Shown here piece after piece: positions 7,377-14,401 of a stretch of 64,000 bases of DNA (position 1 is its first letter; each line of letters starts with the position of its first letter). The stretch lies in contig JBBAAO010000001.1 of NCBI GenBank assembly GCA_041658205.1, forward strand, positions 2,604,001-2,668,000. The letters are read 5' to 3'. The translations under genes were made by a program, and so were the position numbers. The notes beneath the pieces are model-generated. The model saw nothing but the letters and a program-made list of their open reading frames with translations. It was not told where the DNA came from and did not search any database. Source of the DNA: Bacteroidota bacterium. GTDB lineage: Bacteria; Bacteroidota; Ignavibacteria; UBA10030; UBA8401.

Positions 7377-8342
7377 ATGGCACACAACCTGGAACAACGC
7401 GAGGGTCAAGCCTCGATGTTCTATACCGGGGATGTCCCTTGGCATCAATTAGGACGACATCTCAACAAACCCGCAACAGCTGCAGAAGCAATGGAAGCAG
7501 CACGACTGGATTACACAGTCGTTAAACGTCCGATGAAAGCGATCATCAACGGTCACAAATATTCAGATGTTCCCAATGCGTTTGCAACACTTCGAAATGA
7601 CACGAATGTTGTTTTGGGTGTAGTTGGTGCTCGATATGAACCAGTCCAAAACAAAGACGCGTTCAATTTCTTCGATCCTCTTGTGGACCGAGACGAGGCG
7701 ATCTATCACACTGCCGGCGTGTTGGGACGAGGCGAAAAGATCTGGCTCTTGGCGAAGCTTCCTGATTATATCAAAGTCGGCCCGAAGAAAGACCCAGTAG
7801 AGAAGTTCGTCCTTCTCTACAACAGTCACGATGGTTCAAGTCATATCCGCGTAAAAATGAGTCCAATTAGGGTCGTGTGCCAGAACACCCTCACCGCAGC
7901 ACTCTCAGGAACTGAATCAGAAGTCCGTATCAAACACACACAGTCCGCTCAGGACAAACTGCAGGAAGCTCATCAGATCCTTGGACTTACCAATCAGCTG
8001 TATTCTCAGCTTGATTTCATCTTCAACAGGATGGCACTTCGCAAAGTCTCAGGATCACAGTTGGTTGAGTATGTGAAGACTCTCATTCCGGATAATCCAC
8101 AGGCAGAAAACAACACCCGGACCGAGAACATGCGGAATCACATCATCTCTCTGCATGATACCGTTCAGGATGCTTCGATGCACAGAGGGAATCTGTTCGG
8201 TGCATACAATGCCGTCACGGAGTTCGTTGATCACTACAGCAGCCAGAAGGATGCGAGCAAACAGCTTCGTTCTATCTGGTTCGGAGGATCAGGCGAGCAG
8301 CTCAAACGGAGGGCATACCAGCTTGCCGAGAGCATGTTATGA
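7377..8342 (+). CDS. DUF932 phage/plasmid-like protein
   Basis: A 321-residue protein matching the DUF932 (phage/plasmid-like protein, TIGR03299 type) family. The N-terminus MAHNLEQREGQASMFYTGDV and PWHQLG, then GVVGARYEPVQNKDAFNFFD, the central KFVLLYNSHDGSS and the motif SPIRVVCQNTLTAAL are characteristic. Members are common on phages, plasmids and integrated elements; their molecular role is not established, although they often travel with recombination or replication genes. It starts with ATG after a strong GGAGG site and is the first gene of a plus-strand block of overlapping genes to 11138. Base composition is visibly richer in G and C than the ubiquitin-like operon next door, suggesting the two parts of the island have different histories. 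Confidence 0.88.
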   Translation: MAHNLEQREGQASMFYTGDVPWHQLGRHLNKPATAAEAMEAARLDYTVVKRPMKAIINGHKYSDVPNAFATLRNDTNVVLGVVGARYEPVQNKDAFNFFDPLVDRDEAIYHTAGVLGRGEKIWLLAKLPDYIKVGPKKDPVEKFVLLYNSHDGSSHIRVKMSPIRVVCQNTLTAALSGTESEVRIKHTQSAQDKLQEAHQILGLTNQLYSQLDFIFNRMALRKVSGSQLVEYVKTLIPDNPQAENNTRTENMRNHIISLHDTVQDASMHRGNLFGAYNAVTEFVDHYSSQKDASKQLRSIWFGGSGEQLKRRAYQLAESML

Positions 8343-8551
8343 TAACGCTCGATAAATCCAATGAGAAGCCGGTCACATCGACCGGCTTTTTCGTTTTAGA
8401 GCTCGATAAAGACTATCCGCCTGAGTTATGGGAATTCCTCCATGAAGCTATTGCTGATCGGCTGGCTCACATGAATCTGAAGGGATCCATCGAATGCTCA
8501 ATCACAGGTATTTCACTTACTATCCAAAAACAAACCATAGGAAAGCTATGA
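8339..8551 (+). CDS. Hypothetical 70-aa protein in DUF932 module
   Basis: A 70-residue protein overlapping the DUF932 gene by 4 nt (ATGA) and the WGR gene by 4 nt. It reads VLELDKDYPPELWEFLHEAI in the middle, a likely helix, followed by a short beta-rich end. I recognise no domain. The double overlap and shared strand make it a real gene of the operon. A possible role in DNA-end processing with its neighbours is guilt by association only. Confidence 0.6.
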   Translation: MITLDKSNEKPVTSTGFFVLELDKDYPPELWEFLHEAIADRLAHMNLKGSIECSITGISLTIQKQTIGKL

Positions 8552-8838
8552 ATACAATTCGTTTAGAAAACACCTCTGCCGGCCATAACAAGTTTTATGA
8601 GTTTCAGGGTATTAAGAACAACGGCCGCTATACAGTGAAAGCGCTTTATGGTCGCATCGGTCAAGCCGGGCAGATCTCAGTGATCTATGACGGCGTATCA
8701 CAAGCCGAAGCTGACCTCGAATTCCAAAAGAAGTTAAACGAAAAGAAAAAGAAAGGATACGTTTTTGTATCCAGAAACGGGAAGCCAACGACAACCGAGA
8801 CTTCAGAAAAAAAAACTCTTCTGAGCCTGTACCAATAG
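8548..8838 (+). CDS. WGR domain protein, probably part of a WGR-ligase polypeptide
   Basis: A 96-residue protein from the ATG at 8548 (AGGAAA site upstream), overlapping the previous stop. The WGR domain spans residues 8-75: NKFYEFQGIKNNGRYTV, LYGRIGQAGQ with the family's GR core (Trp replaced by Tyr), then A..EFQKKLNEKKKKGYVFV. WGR domains occur in PARPs and beside bacterial ATP-dependent ligases and bind nicked or broken DNA ends. Near the 3' end the frame crosses nine A residues (8807-8815). In the -1 frame after that run, reading is open straight into the ligase gene, so the 96-aa product may be only the unshifted form of a longer protein. Confidence 0.85.
   Translation: MNTIRLENTSAGHNKFYEFQGIKNNGRYTVKALYGRIGQAGQISVIYDGVSQAEADLEFQKKLNEKKKKGYVFVSRNGKPTTTETSEKKTLLSLYQ
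8807..8815 (+). other. A9 run: candidate -1 frameshift site joining WGR and ligase frames
   Basis: Nine consecutive A residues near the end of the WGR frame. The ligase frame is -1 relative to WGR, and from the A9 run it is open through 8847 without a stop, reading KKNSSEPVPIVWA before the annotated ligase Met. The A-AAA-AAA pattern is a classic slippery sequence for ribosomes and also a common site of polymerase slippage or sequencing error; the sequence alone cannot separate these. Confidence 0.55.
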
Positions 8839-8846
8839 TCTGGGCA

Positions 8847-9749
8847 ATGAATGCCCAAGGAGTTAAAGATGAAAAACATCTCGATCAACTACTCAGAGAT
8901 GATAACTATGTTGCACAAATTAAGCTCGATGGCATGCGAGCTGTTGTTCATGTCACTGCGAAGGGTCTTAGAGTATTTTCTCGCTCTGCTGGAGTTGCTG
9001 ATCCTACGCATCCTCTCGAAAAGACAGCTTCACTACCACACCTTGCTTCGCTCGTATTCCCTGAACTAGTTGGAACGGTTCTGGACTGCGAGATCCTTGC
9101 ACCAGGTAAAGATAGTGCCGAAATAGCCGGACTGGTTCATCGGAAAGAGAACTCTGATGAAAGCAACGAGGTGAAGATCTTCGTATTCGACTGCCTAATG
9201 ATCAATGGCAAGAAGATCACCGATAAGTCTTTTCAGGCACGGTTCGGCTATCTTCTCTCCATCTCATACAAACTCCAATGCGATCACATCTCCATTCTGC
9301 CGTTCGCATCATCCCCTCTTCAAAAACGGAAACTATATGAATCCGTGATTGCTAGCGGTGGTGAAGGGATCATGCTGAAGAACCTCAATGCAACATACCT
9401 CGAAGGTGGCAGACCGGCAAACAACTGGTATAAAGCCAAGAAGAGCGCGACATATGATTGCGTGATTACTGGCTTCTCTCTTGGTAAAGGGAAATACAAT
9501 ACTCAGATCGGAGCGGTGAAGTTCGGGCAGTATGTCAATGGCAAGCTGACTGAGCTAGGTCAAGCATCCGGTATGTCTGATGAAGAACGATTGCTGATGT
9601 CAAGATGTCAAGATCAGTATATCGGAAAGGTAGTAACGATCAAAGGTATGGAACGGTTGAAGTCAGGGGCTATTCGTCATCCACAATATGGTGGCCTTCG
9701 AAAAGAGAAACAGCCGAAAGACTGTGTCTGGTATAGAGGTGAACAATGA
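8847..9749 (+). CDS. ATP-dependent DNA ligase, minimal type
   Basis: A 300-residue protein with the nucleotidyltransferase and OB domains of an ATP-dependent DNA ligase. Motif I is QIKLDGMR with adenylated Lys26, motif III FVFDCLMING, motif IV EGIMLKN (about 174-180) and motif V WYKAKK (about 195-200). A C-terminal OB region (AVKFGQYVNGKL to VVTIKGMERL) completes it. It seals nicks using ATP and lacks an N-terminal DNA-binding domain. The ATG at 8847 has no ribosome binding site and sits in the loop of a hairpin (TGGGCA-ATGAA-TGCCCA). In-frame sequence upstream (PVPIVWA) looks like the usual ligase N-terminus, so the true product probably begins in the WGR frame. Neighbouring Gam-like and WGR proteins point to double-strand-end repair. 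Confidence 0.9.
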   Translation: MNAQGVKDEKHLDQLLRDDNYVAQIKLDGMRAVVHVTAKGLRVFSRSAGVADPTHPLEKTASLPHLASLVFPELVGTVLDCEILAPGKDSAEIAGLVHRKENSDESNEVKIFVFDCLMINGKKITDKSFQARFGYLLSISYKLQCDHISILPFASSPLQKRKLYESVIASGGEGIMLKNLNATYLEGGRPANNWYKAKKSATYDCVITGFSLGKGKYNTQIGAVKFGQYVNGKLTELGQASGMSDEERLLMSRCQDQYIGKVVTIKGMERLKSGAIRHPQYGGLRKEKQPKDCVWYRGEQ

Positions 9750-9934
9750 CACGATGGAGAGTTGAAGTAGATGAGACAATCCATCAGTCGACAGTCTATA
9801 TCATTGAGGCGAAAACCCAAAAGCAGGCTGAACGGCTTGCAAGGAGCGAAGAAAGCGATATGGAACAATTGGCCTACTATGTCGAAGATCGGAAAGCAAA
9901 CAAGATCCTCTCAATTGAAGAGTATCCGTATTAA
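9746..9934 (+). CDS. Hypothetical 62-aa protein downstream of ligase
   Basis: A 62-residue protein whose ATG overlaps the ligase stop by 4 nt. The sequence MTRWRVEVDETIHQSTVYII then EAKTQKQAERLAR looks like a small beta-beta-alpha fold, with a charged C-terminal half. No family recognised. Real gene status rests on coupling to the ligase and continuous codon use with it. Confidence 0.55.
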   Translation: MTRWRVEVDETIHQSTVYIIEAKTQKQAERLARSEESDMEQLAYYVEDRKANKILSIEEYPY

Positions 9935-10037
9935 TTCATAGCCGCCGATAGTTCAAACTCAAACCACAATGAGCATTGTTGGGTTACTGACTTGAAGCGG
10001 CATTTGTTTTCAAACTGTACCTCAAAGGAAATCATTT

Positions 10038-10139
10038 ATGAACATCAACTGGCAAGCAGTTTTTGCCGTCATTGAAATGGTGGTCGCGGCTGCAAAAAAA
10101 GTGGTCGAAATCGTCATTGAAAGGATGGAGAAACCATGA
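10038..10139 (+). CDS. Small 33-aa ORF upstream of Gam-like gene
   Basis: An ORF of 33 codons with an AGGAA site 9 nt upstream; its TGA overlaps the ATG of the Gam-like gene (ATGA). It reads MNINWQAVFAVIEMVVAA followed by KKVVEIVIERM, an amphipathic helix. Translational coupling to the next gene supports expression, but function is unknown; it may be a helical accessory peptide or merely a coupling leader. Confidence 0.45.
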   Translation: MNINWQAVFAVIEMVVAAAKKVVEIVIERMEKP

Positions 10140-10741
10140 TTGAACAAAAATCCCCCGATTGGCTTCAAGAACTCTTGGATGCTGAAGAAGAGAAAGAAAA
10201 GCATCAACTTATCGAAATGTCCAAGATCAAAGCAGACCAGGCATTGGCAGCTATCTCGGTCATCGAAGCCAAGATCAATGAGGTGAACGATATCGCTGAA
10301 AAGGAAATCAGCCTTATCCAGAACTGGAACATGTCAGAGGTTGCAAAGCTTCAGAAGAAGATCGATTGGCTCGTTTGGAATATGCAGAACTGGATGCAGT
10401 CTACCGGTGAAAAGACCATCTCTCTCCCACACGGCAAGATTGCATTCCGCATGGGTCGGGACCGGTATGAGGTGGTGGATCTCCCTCGCTTTCTTCCTAT
10501 TGGCCAGAAACTTGGACTGGTCCGGGTCACACCAGCCAAGACAGAACCGGATCTCATCGCAATTGCCAACTATACTAAGTTGAATGGAGGAAAACCTCCC
10601 GTTGGAATTATGAGAACACCTGCACAATCACACTTTTCATACAAAACGAAAGGAACAAACGATGTCGAATACGAACGGAACGATGAACAAGCCCAAGCTG
10701 GAGCTATCGCAGGGAATTCCAACCAAGCTCACGCTGCTTAA
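10136..10741 (+). CDS. Mu Gam-like DNA-end-binding (host-nuclease inhibitor) protein
   Basis: A 201-residue protein. Residues 25-100 form a long coiled coil and residues 75-120 carry the Gam pattern: KLQKKIDWLVWNMQNWMQ, then KTISLPHGKIAFRMGRDRYE, matching the Mu host-nuclease-inhibitor Gam family. Gam dimers bind double-stranded DNA ends, block exonucleases and are structural relatives of Ku. The C-terminal segment (KTEPDLIAIANYTKLNGGKP) also fits such proteins, while the last 40 residues look disordered and overlap the next gene by 80 nt. Together with the ligase and WGR domain this could support an end-joining or end-protection pathway; that combined role is inferred from gene context. Confidence 0.8.
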   Translation: MIEQKSPDWLQELLDAEEEKEKHQLIEMSKIKADQALAAISVIEAKINEVNDIAEKEISLIQNWNMSEVAKLQKKIDWLVWNMQNWMQSTGEKTISLPHGKIAFRMGRDRYEVVDLPRFLPIGQKLGLVRVTPAKTEPDLIAIANYTKLNGGKPPVGIMRTPAQSHFSYKTKGTNDVEYERNDEQAQAGAIAGNSNQAHAA

Positions 10742-11138
10742 GGATAAACCATATATCGGCCAAAACAACTACGGCGAGTTCTATCTCTATTCTGCGAAGG
10801 ATGAGAACGGAGTGGAATATAGCTATTTCGCCGATGCTCCCATCCACCAACTGATCCAGGAGCACAAGCTGAAGGCCGGTAGCTCATTCGTGCTTCAGAG
10901 AGTTGCTGTGATGAATGGAAAGAAGACTTCTTCAAAGGTGGAGTTTTCGATCATCGGGGAGCCTGAGCCTGTGCCTCAAATGCCAACTTCCCAGTCGTCT
11001 GATAACCTGAAAGAATTGCTTCTTCTGTGTGTTCGAGATGCTGCGGATGTTGTGAAGTCTGCGGGAATTCAGTTCAATAATGATGAACTTCAGAAACTTG
11101 CAACAACGCTATTTATTCAAAGATCCCGCAATATTTAG
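10662..11138 (+). CDS. Possible OB-fold ssDNA-binding protein
   Basis: A 158-residue protein starting at an ATG with a well-placed AAAGGA site, inside the 3' end of the Gam-like gene (80-nt overlap in another frame). The first 100 residues look beta-rich: LTLLKDKPYIGQNNYGEFYL, YSYFADAPIHQLIQ, then GSSFVLQRVAVMNGKK, reminiscent of the OB-fold single-strand-binding proteins of some phages. A Pro-rich linker (EPEPVPQMP) leads to a helical tail. The family assignment is weak and based on pattern. Its stop codon lies within the left arm of the large structured element that follows. Confidence 0.55.
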   Translation: MSNTNGTMNKPKLELSQGIPTKLTLLKDKPYIGQNNYGEFYLYSAKDENGVEYSYFADAPIHQLIQEHKLKAGSSFVLQRVAVMNGKKTSSKVEFSIIGEPEPVPQMPTSQSSDNLKELLLLCVRDAADVVKSAGIQFNNDELQKLATTLFIQRSRNI

Positions 11139-11349
11139 TTCTTGGTTCCTTCTTTCGGCAAATCTCATTACATTAATTCCGGCTAGGACACACAACGATA
11201 CAAAGCGACTCACAAGAGCGCCTATGCAATTTATTACTCGGCAGCCATGTCTATGGTTGCTCCTGTATGCCATTGCATAGGTGTCTTAGTGCGTCCTAGC
11301 CGACTCATTTAGGTTGCCGAAGCGAAGGCTACAGGAGCTTTTATTTTGT
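11137..11349 (+). ncRNA. Large nested stem-loop element ending in U-tract
   Basis: Four nested stems can be drawn. Outer: AGTTCTTG (11137-11144) with CAGGAGCT (11332-11339), CCTTC (11148-11152) with GAAGG (11324-11328), and TTCGGCAA (11154-11161) with TTGCCGAA (11314-11321). Second: CGGCTAGGAC (11180-11189) with GTCCTAGCCG (11293-11302). Third: CCTATGCAAT (11221-11230) with ATTGCATAGG (11272-11281), extended by GCG/TGT. Inner hairpin: GCAGCCAT (11241-11248) with ATGGTTGC (11253-11260). Several G-U pairs in the outer stem favour an RNA over a plain DNA palindrome. A TTTTATTTTG tail follows. It may be an elaborate terminator, a structured ncRNA or a MITE; no known RNA family was recognised. Confidence 0.6.
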
Positions 11350-11439
11350 GCCGGTCGAGATTTTATCATGCCTCTGATTCTTCGGTAAGAAGATGATGAG
11401 GCTTTATCATTTTAAATCATTTTTGTCAAAGGATGTCAC

Positions 11440-12960
11440 ATGAAAAAACGTAATAGATACATGCATTTATATGTTCTGTTTTTTACTTCGATTAGTCTAT
11501 TTAACACAATTTTCTCTCAAGATGTCAGTAATGAACTATCATTTGCAAAAGTAGTGTTTGAAAAAGGCAACTATACTGAGTGTATTAGCCTCGCTGATTC
11601 ATATCTAAATAATAATGATAATTTTTATATGTCCAATGATCCTAGAGGTGTCGGGTTTAATTGGACTAATTTGTTAATACTTGGATTGAAAGGGCAAGCT
11701 TTATTTGAATTGGAAAGGTATACTGATGCCATCGCTGTGTTAAAAGATTTTGATGAACGAATATTAAAATATAGTAACGAACCTTATCGTCGTATTGATC
11801 AGGATGATATTGATATGTATAAATCAGAAATCGCCAACAATAGAGCAACGCTTGGTCGGTCCTATATCATTCTGGGGTATTTTGCGCAAGCAGAAGATTA
11901 TTGCGAATACGCATCTAAAAATTACCCTGATGATCTTTCATTTATCTTAAATATGGCGCACTGTTTATTCTTAAATAATAAGAAAGATGAAGCAAGGAAA
12001 TATTACACACATGCTGTTAATTTAATTATTGATACTCAAGAATTTGACGATTATATCACTCCAGATTTTAATTATTTTATTAGTAAGAATTGGGAAATAG
12101 AGGCATTAAGTGAACAATTGGAAGAAATGAAAATATATCTCAATTCAAGGAATATTCCATGGGACGCACAAAGACCAAATGAATTTCAACTTTGCAATAC
12201 AACACAATTTGATAGCTTAAAGCAGTTTTATATTACTGAAAGTGATAGGGCAATAAGTTCAATCTTTCATTTTACAACCAAGTTCAATAATTACAATTAT
12301 GAAGAAGCAGCGACCGAAGAAGGAGGTGTTAACCACTTTAGTATAAAACGATTGCAAACAGAGCATCAAAATATTTTAGATAAAGCAAAAGACATAGGAA
12401 GTATTTACCCAGGTAAATTTGTTTTGGAGAATAATTTTATATTGAAAACAGAGTCGTATGATTTCAAATCCCATTCTTTTGTCGTAGATCTTTTGCAAAT
12501 TCTCAATGATAACCTCCCACATGAAATTTTATTTTTTAAGTATAAAAGAGAACATTTCAATTATTGTACCTGGTCGGGTCTGAGTTATAAAATTATCAAC
12601 TTACCATCTAAGCTTAAAGTGAATGTTGGCAATGTAAACTTGGCAGAAGATTTTTCAAAAAGTAATTGCACGGTCTATTATTATTTTGAAATTCCAGATC
12701 ATATTTCACCGGTTGTAAAACAGACAAAGGTAGAGTCCACATCGTTTTTTGTGTTTTTGCTAACAAAAGGTTACAAATCAATCAAATCAGTATCTAAAAG
12801 TCAATTACCCAAACTTGAGAAAGAATACAAATATAAAAATCACAATGATTCGCCTTACGACATTGATATTAATTTTACTATGAATCTTATTATTAATCGG
12901 ATCGAAATGAAACTACCCAACGATCAGTTAATAACTTGGATACCAAAATCTATAAAATGA
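11440..12960 (+). CDS. Secreted TPR-containing protein of unknown function
   Basis: A 506-residue protein with a signal peptide (residues 1-27, ending IFSQ) and an AAAGGA site 8 nt before the ATG. Residues 30-220 contain helical repeats of TPR type, for example ATLGRSYIILGYFAQAEDYC and LNMAHCLFLNNKKDEARKYY. The C-terminal half (about 260-506) is mixed alpha/beta with no recognised domain. It is strongly AT-rich compared with the preceding module and stands alone between the structured element and a non-coding stretch, so it may be an independently acquired cargo gene. A periplasmic or surface scaffold role is plausible but unproven. Confidence 0.7.
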   Translation: MKKRNRYMHLYVLFFTSISLFNTIFSQDVSNELSFAKVVFEKGNYTECISLADSYLNNNDNFYMSNDPRGVGFNWTNLLILGLKGQALFELERYTDAIAVLKDFDERILKYSNEPYRRIDQDDIDMYKSEIANNRATLGRSYIILGYFAQAEDYCEYASKNYPDDLSFILNMAHCLFLNNKKDEARKYYTHAVNLIIDTQEFDDYITPDFNYFISKNWEIEALSEQLEEMKIYLNSRNIPWDAQRPNEFQLCNTTQFDSLKQFYITESDRAISSIFHFTTKFNNYNYEEAATEEGGVNHFSIKRLQTEHQNILDKAKDIGSIYPGKFVLENNFILKTESYDFKSHSFVVDLLQILNDNLPHEILFFKYKREHFNYCTWSGLSYKIINLPSKLKVNVGNVNLAEDFSKSNCTVYYYFEIPDHISPVVKQTKVESTSFFVFLLTKGYKSIKSVSKSQLPKLEKEYKYKNHNDSPYDIDINFTMNLIINRIEMKLPNDQLITWIPKSIK

Positions 12961-13268
12961 TTTAATACAAGTTGGCTTAACTTATTTTCCATATTATAAT
13001 ATTATGGACAAATGAAATAATTGTATCTTTTCTCAGATCCTCATACCCTGATTTGTCATCGCTCCATAAAGACCATCCTAAAACCTCAGCAATCGATTAA
13101 AGCTGCGCTTTAAAGTATACTGAATCCCGGAGTGTACCGTAATCCCGATAATATAGTGAATCGCTTATAGGTCAGAATTGAACGGTTTTTCCACGGTACG
13201 ATCCTCTTCTCTTTAAAAATACAAACCCGGGAGCCGAATACTCTCCCGGGCCAATTCAATCCATAATC
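12961..13268. other. 308-bp intergenic region with palindrome and terminator
   Basis: No gene seen. It holds an inverted repeat TTAAAGC-TGC-GCTTTAA at 13097-13113, set in about 50 bp that resembles the segment near 14019-14069, and the terminator at 13226-13250 serving the minus-strand gene to the right. Confidence 0.5.
13210..13250 (-). terminator. Rho-independent terminator after 13269-13628 gene
   Basis: CCCGGGAG (13226-13233) and CTCCCGGG (13243-13250) form a perfect 8-bp stem with a 9-nt loop; on the minus strand it is followed by TTTGTATTTTT. It lies 18 bp beyond the stop of the 119-aa gene. Confidence 0.85.
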
Positions 13269-13628
13269 TCAGTTTACACTGAGCCGACCTTCTGGTGCAC
13301 TCGCAAAATCATGTGACCTTGCAAATACATCCAAAGGTGCGAAACCTTCTGGATGAGGATAATCTGCGACAGCATTCGCAGTGCGTCCCAATACAAAAGC
13401 AACTTCAGCAATATTTGCACGATAGCTGCTGATGCAGATTTCGTGATGTATTGTTGATGATCCGCTTTCGGCCATAGGGTCGTTAACGGAGACGCCAACA
13501 CTGAAGATAGCCGTCAGGATATACTTCTCTCCCGTAGGATCTATTGCTTCAAGTTCCGTGTTGGCATCCGATATTGCTTTGGTAATTTTATCCATGACGT
13601 TATCATAGATTTGTTTTGTTTCGTCCAT
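13269..13628 (-). CDS. Hypothetical 119-aa protein
   Basis: A 119-residue protein with a good AGGAG site before its ATG and its own terminator, so it is a complete monocistronic unit. The N-terminal half is helical and acidic (MDETKQIYDNVMDKITKAI), followed by YILTAIFSVGVS and a C-terminal half rich in Ala, Ser and His. No signal peptide, membrane segment or known motif. It lies opposite in orientation to its neighbours within the island. I do not recognise a family. Confidence 0.6.
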   Translation of the reverse strand: MDETKQIYDNVMDKITKAISDANTELEAIDPTGEKYILTAIFSVGVSVNDPMAESGSSTIHHEICISSYRANIAEVAFVLGRTANAVADYPHPEGFAPLDVFARSHDFASAPEGRLSVN

Positions 13629-13687
13629 TTATGCTCCTAATCCCAATAAAGGGAATTAGAAAGGTTTTGTAGCATGGCTTCAGGCAA

Positions 13688-13847
13688 TTTGCCATGTTTC
13701 GCCATATTTTATTGGACGTATAAATTTAAAGATTTATTGGGTTAAACTCCATACTTCGCCATTTCGACAAAACCCTATAGAGATTGGCAAGGTGGCAAAG
13801 TGAGTTTGCCATTTAGACAATTCGCCATTAATTTTGCCATTGGCGAA
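13688..13847. repeat. Iterated TTYGCCAT motifs (iteron-like)
   Basis: Direct copies TTTGCCAT or TTCGCCAT start at 13688, 13698, 13755, 13805, 13821 and 13833. Inverted copies are TTGGCGAA at 13840 and two GGCAA motifs at 13786-13799. Spacing is irregular (10-57 bp). Such short iterated sites near a replication gene are typical of iterons or repressor-binding arrays. Confidence 0.55.
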
Positions 13848-14092
13848 CTAGCAAACTTTTCATCAATCAGGGGACAAACATTTTGTGTTCTATAAAAAAC
13901 AAAAAATATATTCGCCCCGAGAATACCCGTAGAATATTAATCAAACTGAATTGAAAGCATGGATTAGTGCATCTTTTTTCTCAAATACCTATCGCGTTAC
14001 TATCACATCAGATCCAACACCGTCCTCTCTAAAACACCTACAATCGTTTAAATTTGAGTTTTAAACCATGCTTGTAAAATGGGTGTACTGTT

Positions 14093-14142
14093 TTGACTAA
14101 AATTTAGTCTGTCTCCTTATAATCCATATTTAAAGGATTATA
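14093..14142 (+). promoter_or_regulatory. Putative promoter with overlapping operators upstream of XRE gene
   Basis: TTGACT at 14093 and TATAAT at 14118 form a possible sigma-70-type pair, although the 19-bp spacer is long. The -35 overlaps a perfect palindrome GACTAAA-A-TTTAGTC (14095-14109), and the -10 overlaps an inverted repeat TATAATCC-N9-GGATTATA (14118-14142). Autoregulation by the XRE protein is a reasonable guess. Confidence 0.5.
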
Positions 14143-14401
14143 TCGATAGCCACCCGACTATGCTACAATACCATACACCGGAGTTATAAAAATATTTTGC
14201 GATATCACAACACACCTATTGACGTAATGAAAAATATTTCATACAGTAAGGTATATAGAAAAGCAAACCCAGATATCATCTGTCACTGCTTCCCATCATC
14301 GCAACAATTCTCCTAAAATCATTTCAATCCGAAATACAGATCCCTTCGGCTGAAGTGCTTTAAACAAAATGTACTATTGGTTGTACAACAAAGGAAACAC
14401 T

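Larger units (their letters stand above)
13629..14401. other. 773-bp non-coding control region of replication module
   Basis: No gene is evident. It contains at least six TTYGCCAT repeats (13688-13847), a palindrome GTTTAAA-N7-TTTAAAC (14046-14066), the promoter/operator cluster at 14093-14142, and GTAC inverted motifs close to the XRE start. The concentration of repeats ahead of an XRE repressor and a primase-helicase gene suggests a replication origin or a lysis-lysogeny style control region. Confidence 0.55.

Noticed and set aside
13274..13501. 75-codon alternative minus-strand frame inside the 119-aa gene
   Set aside because: The 119-aa frame has the ribosome site and terminator; the other has neither a site nor a recognisable sequence.
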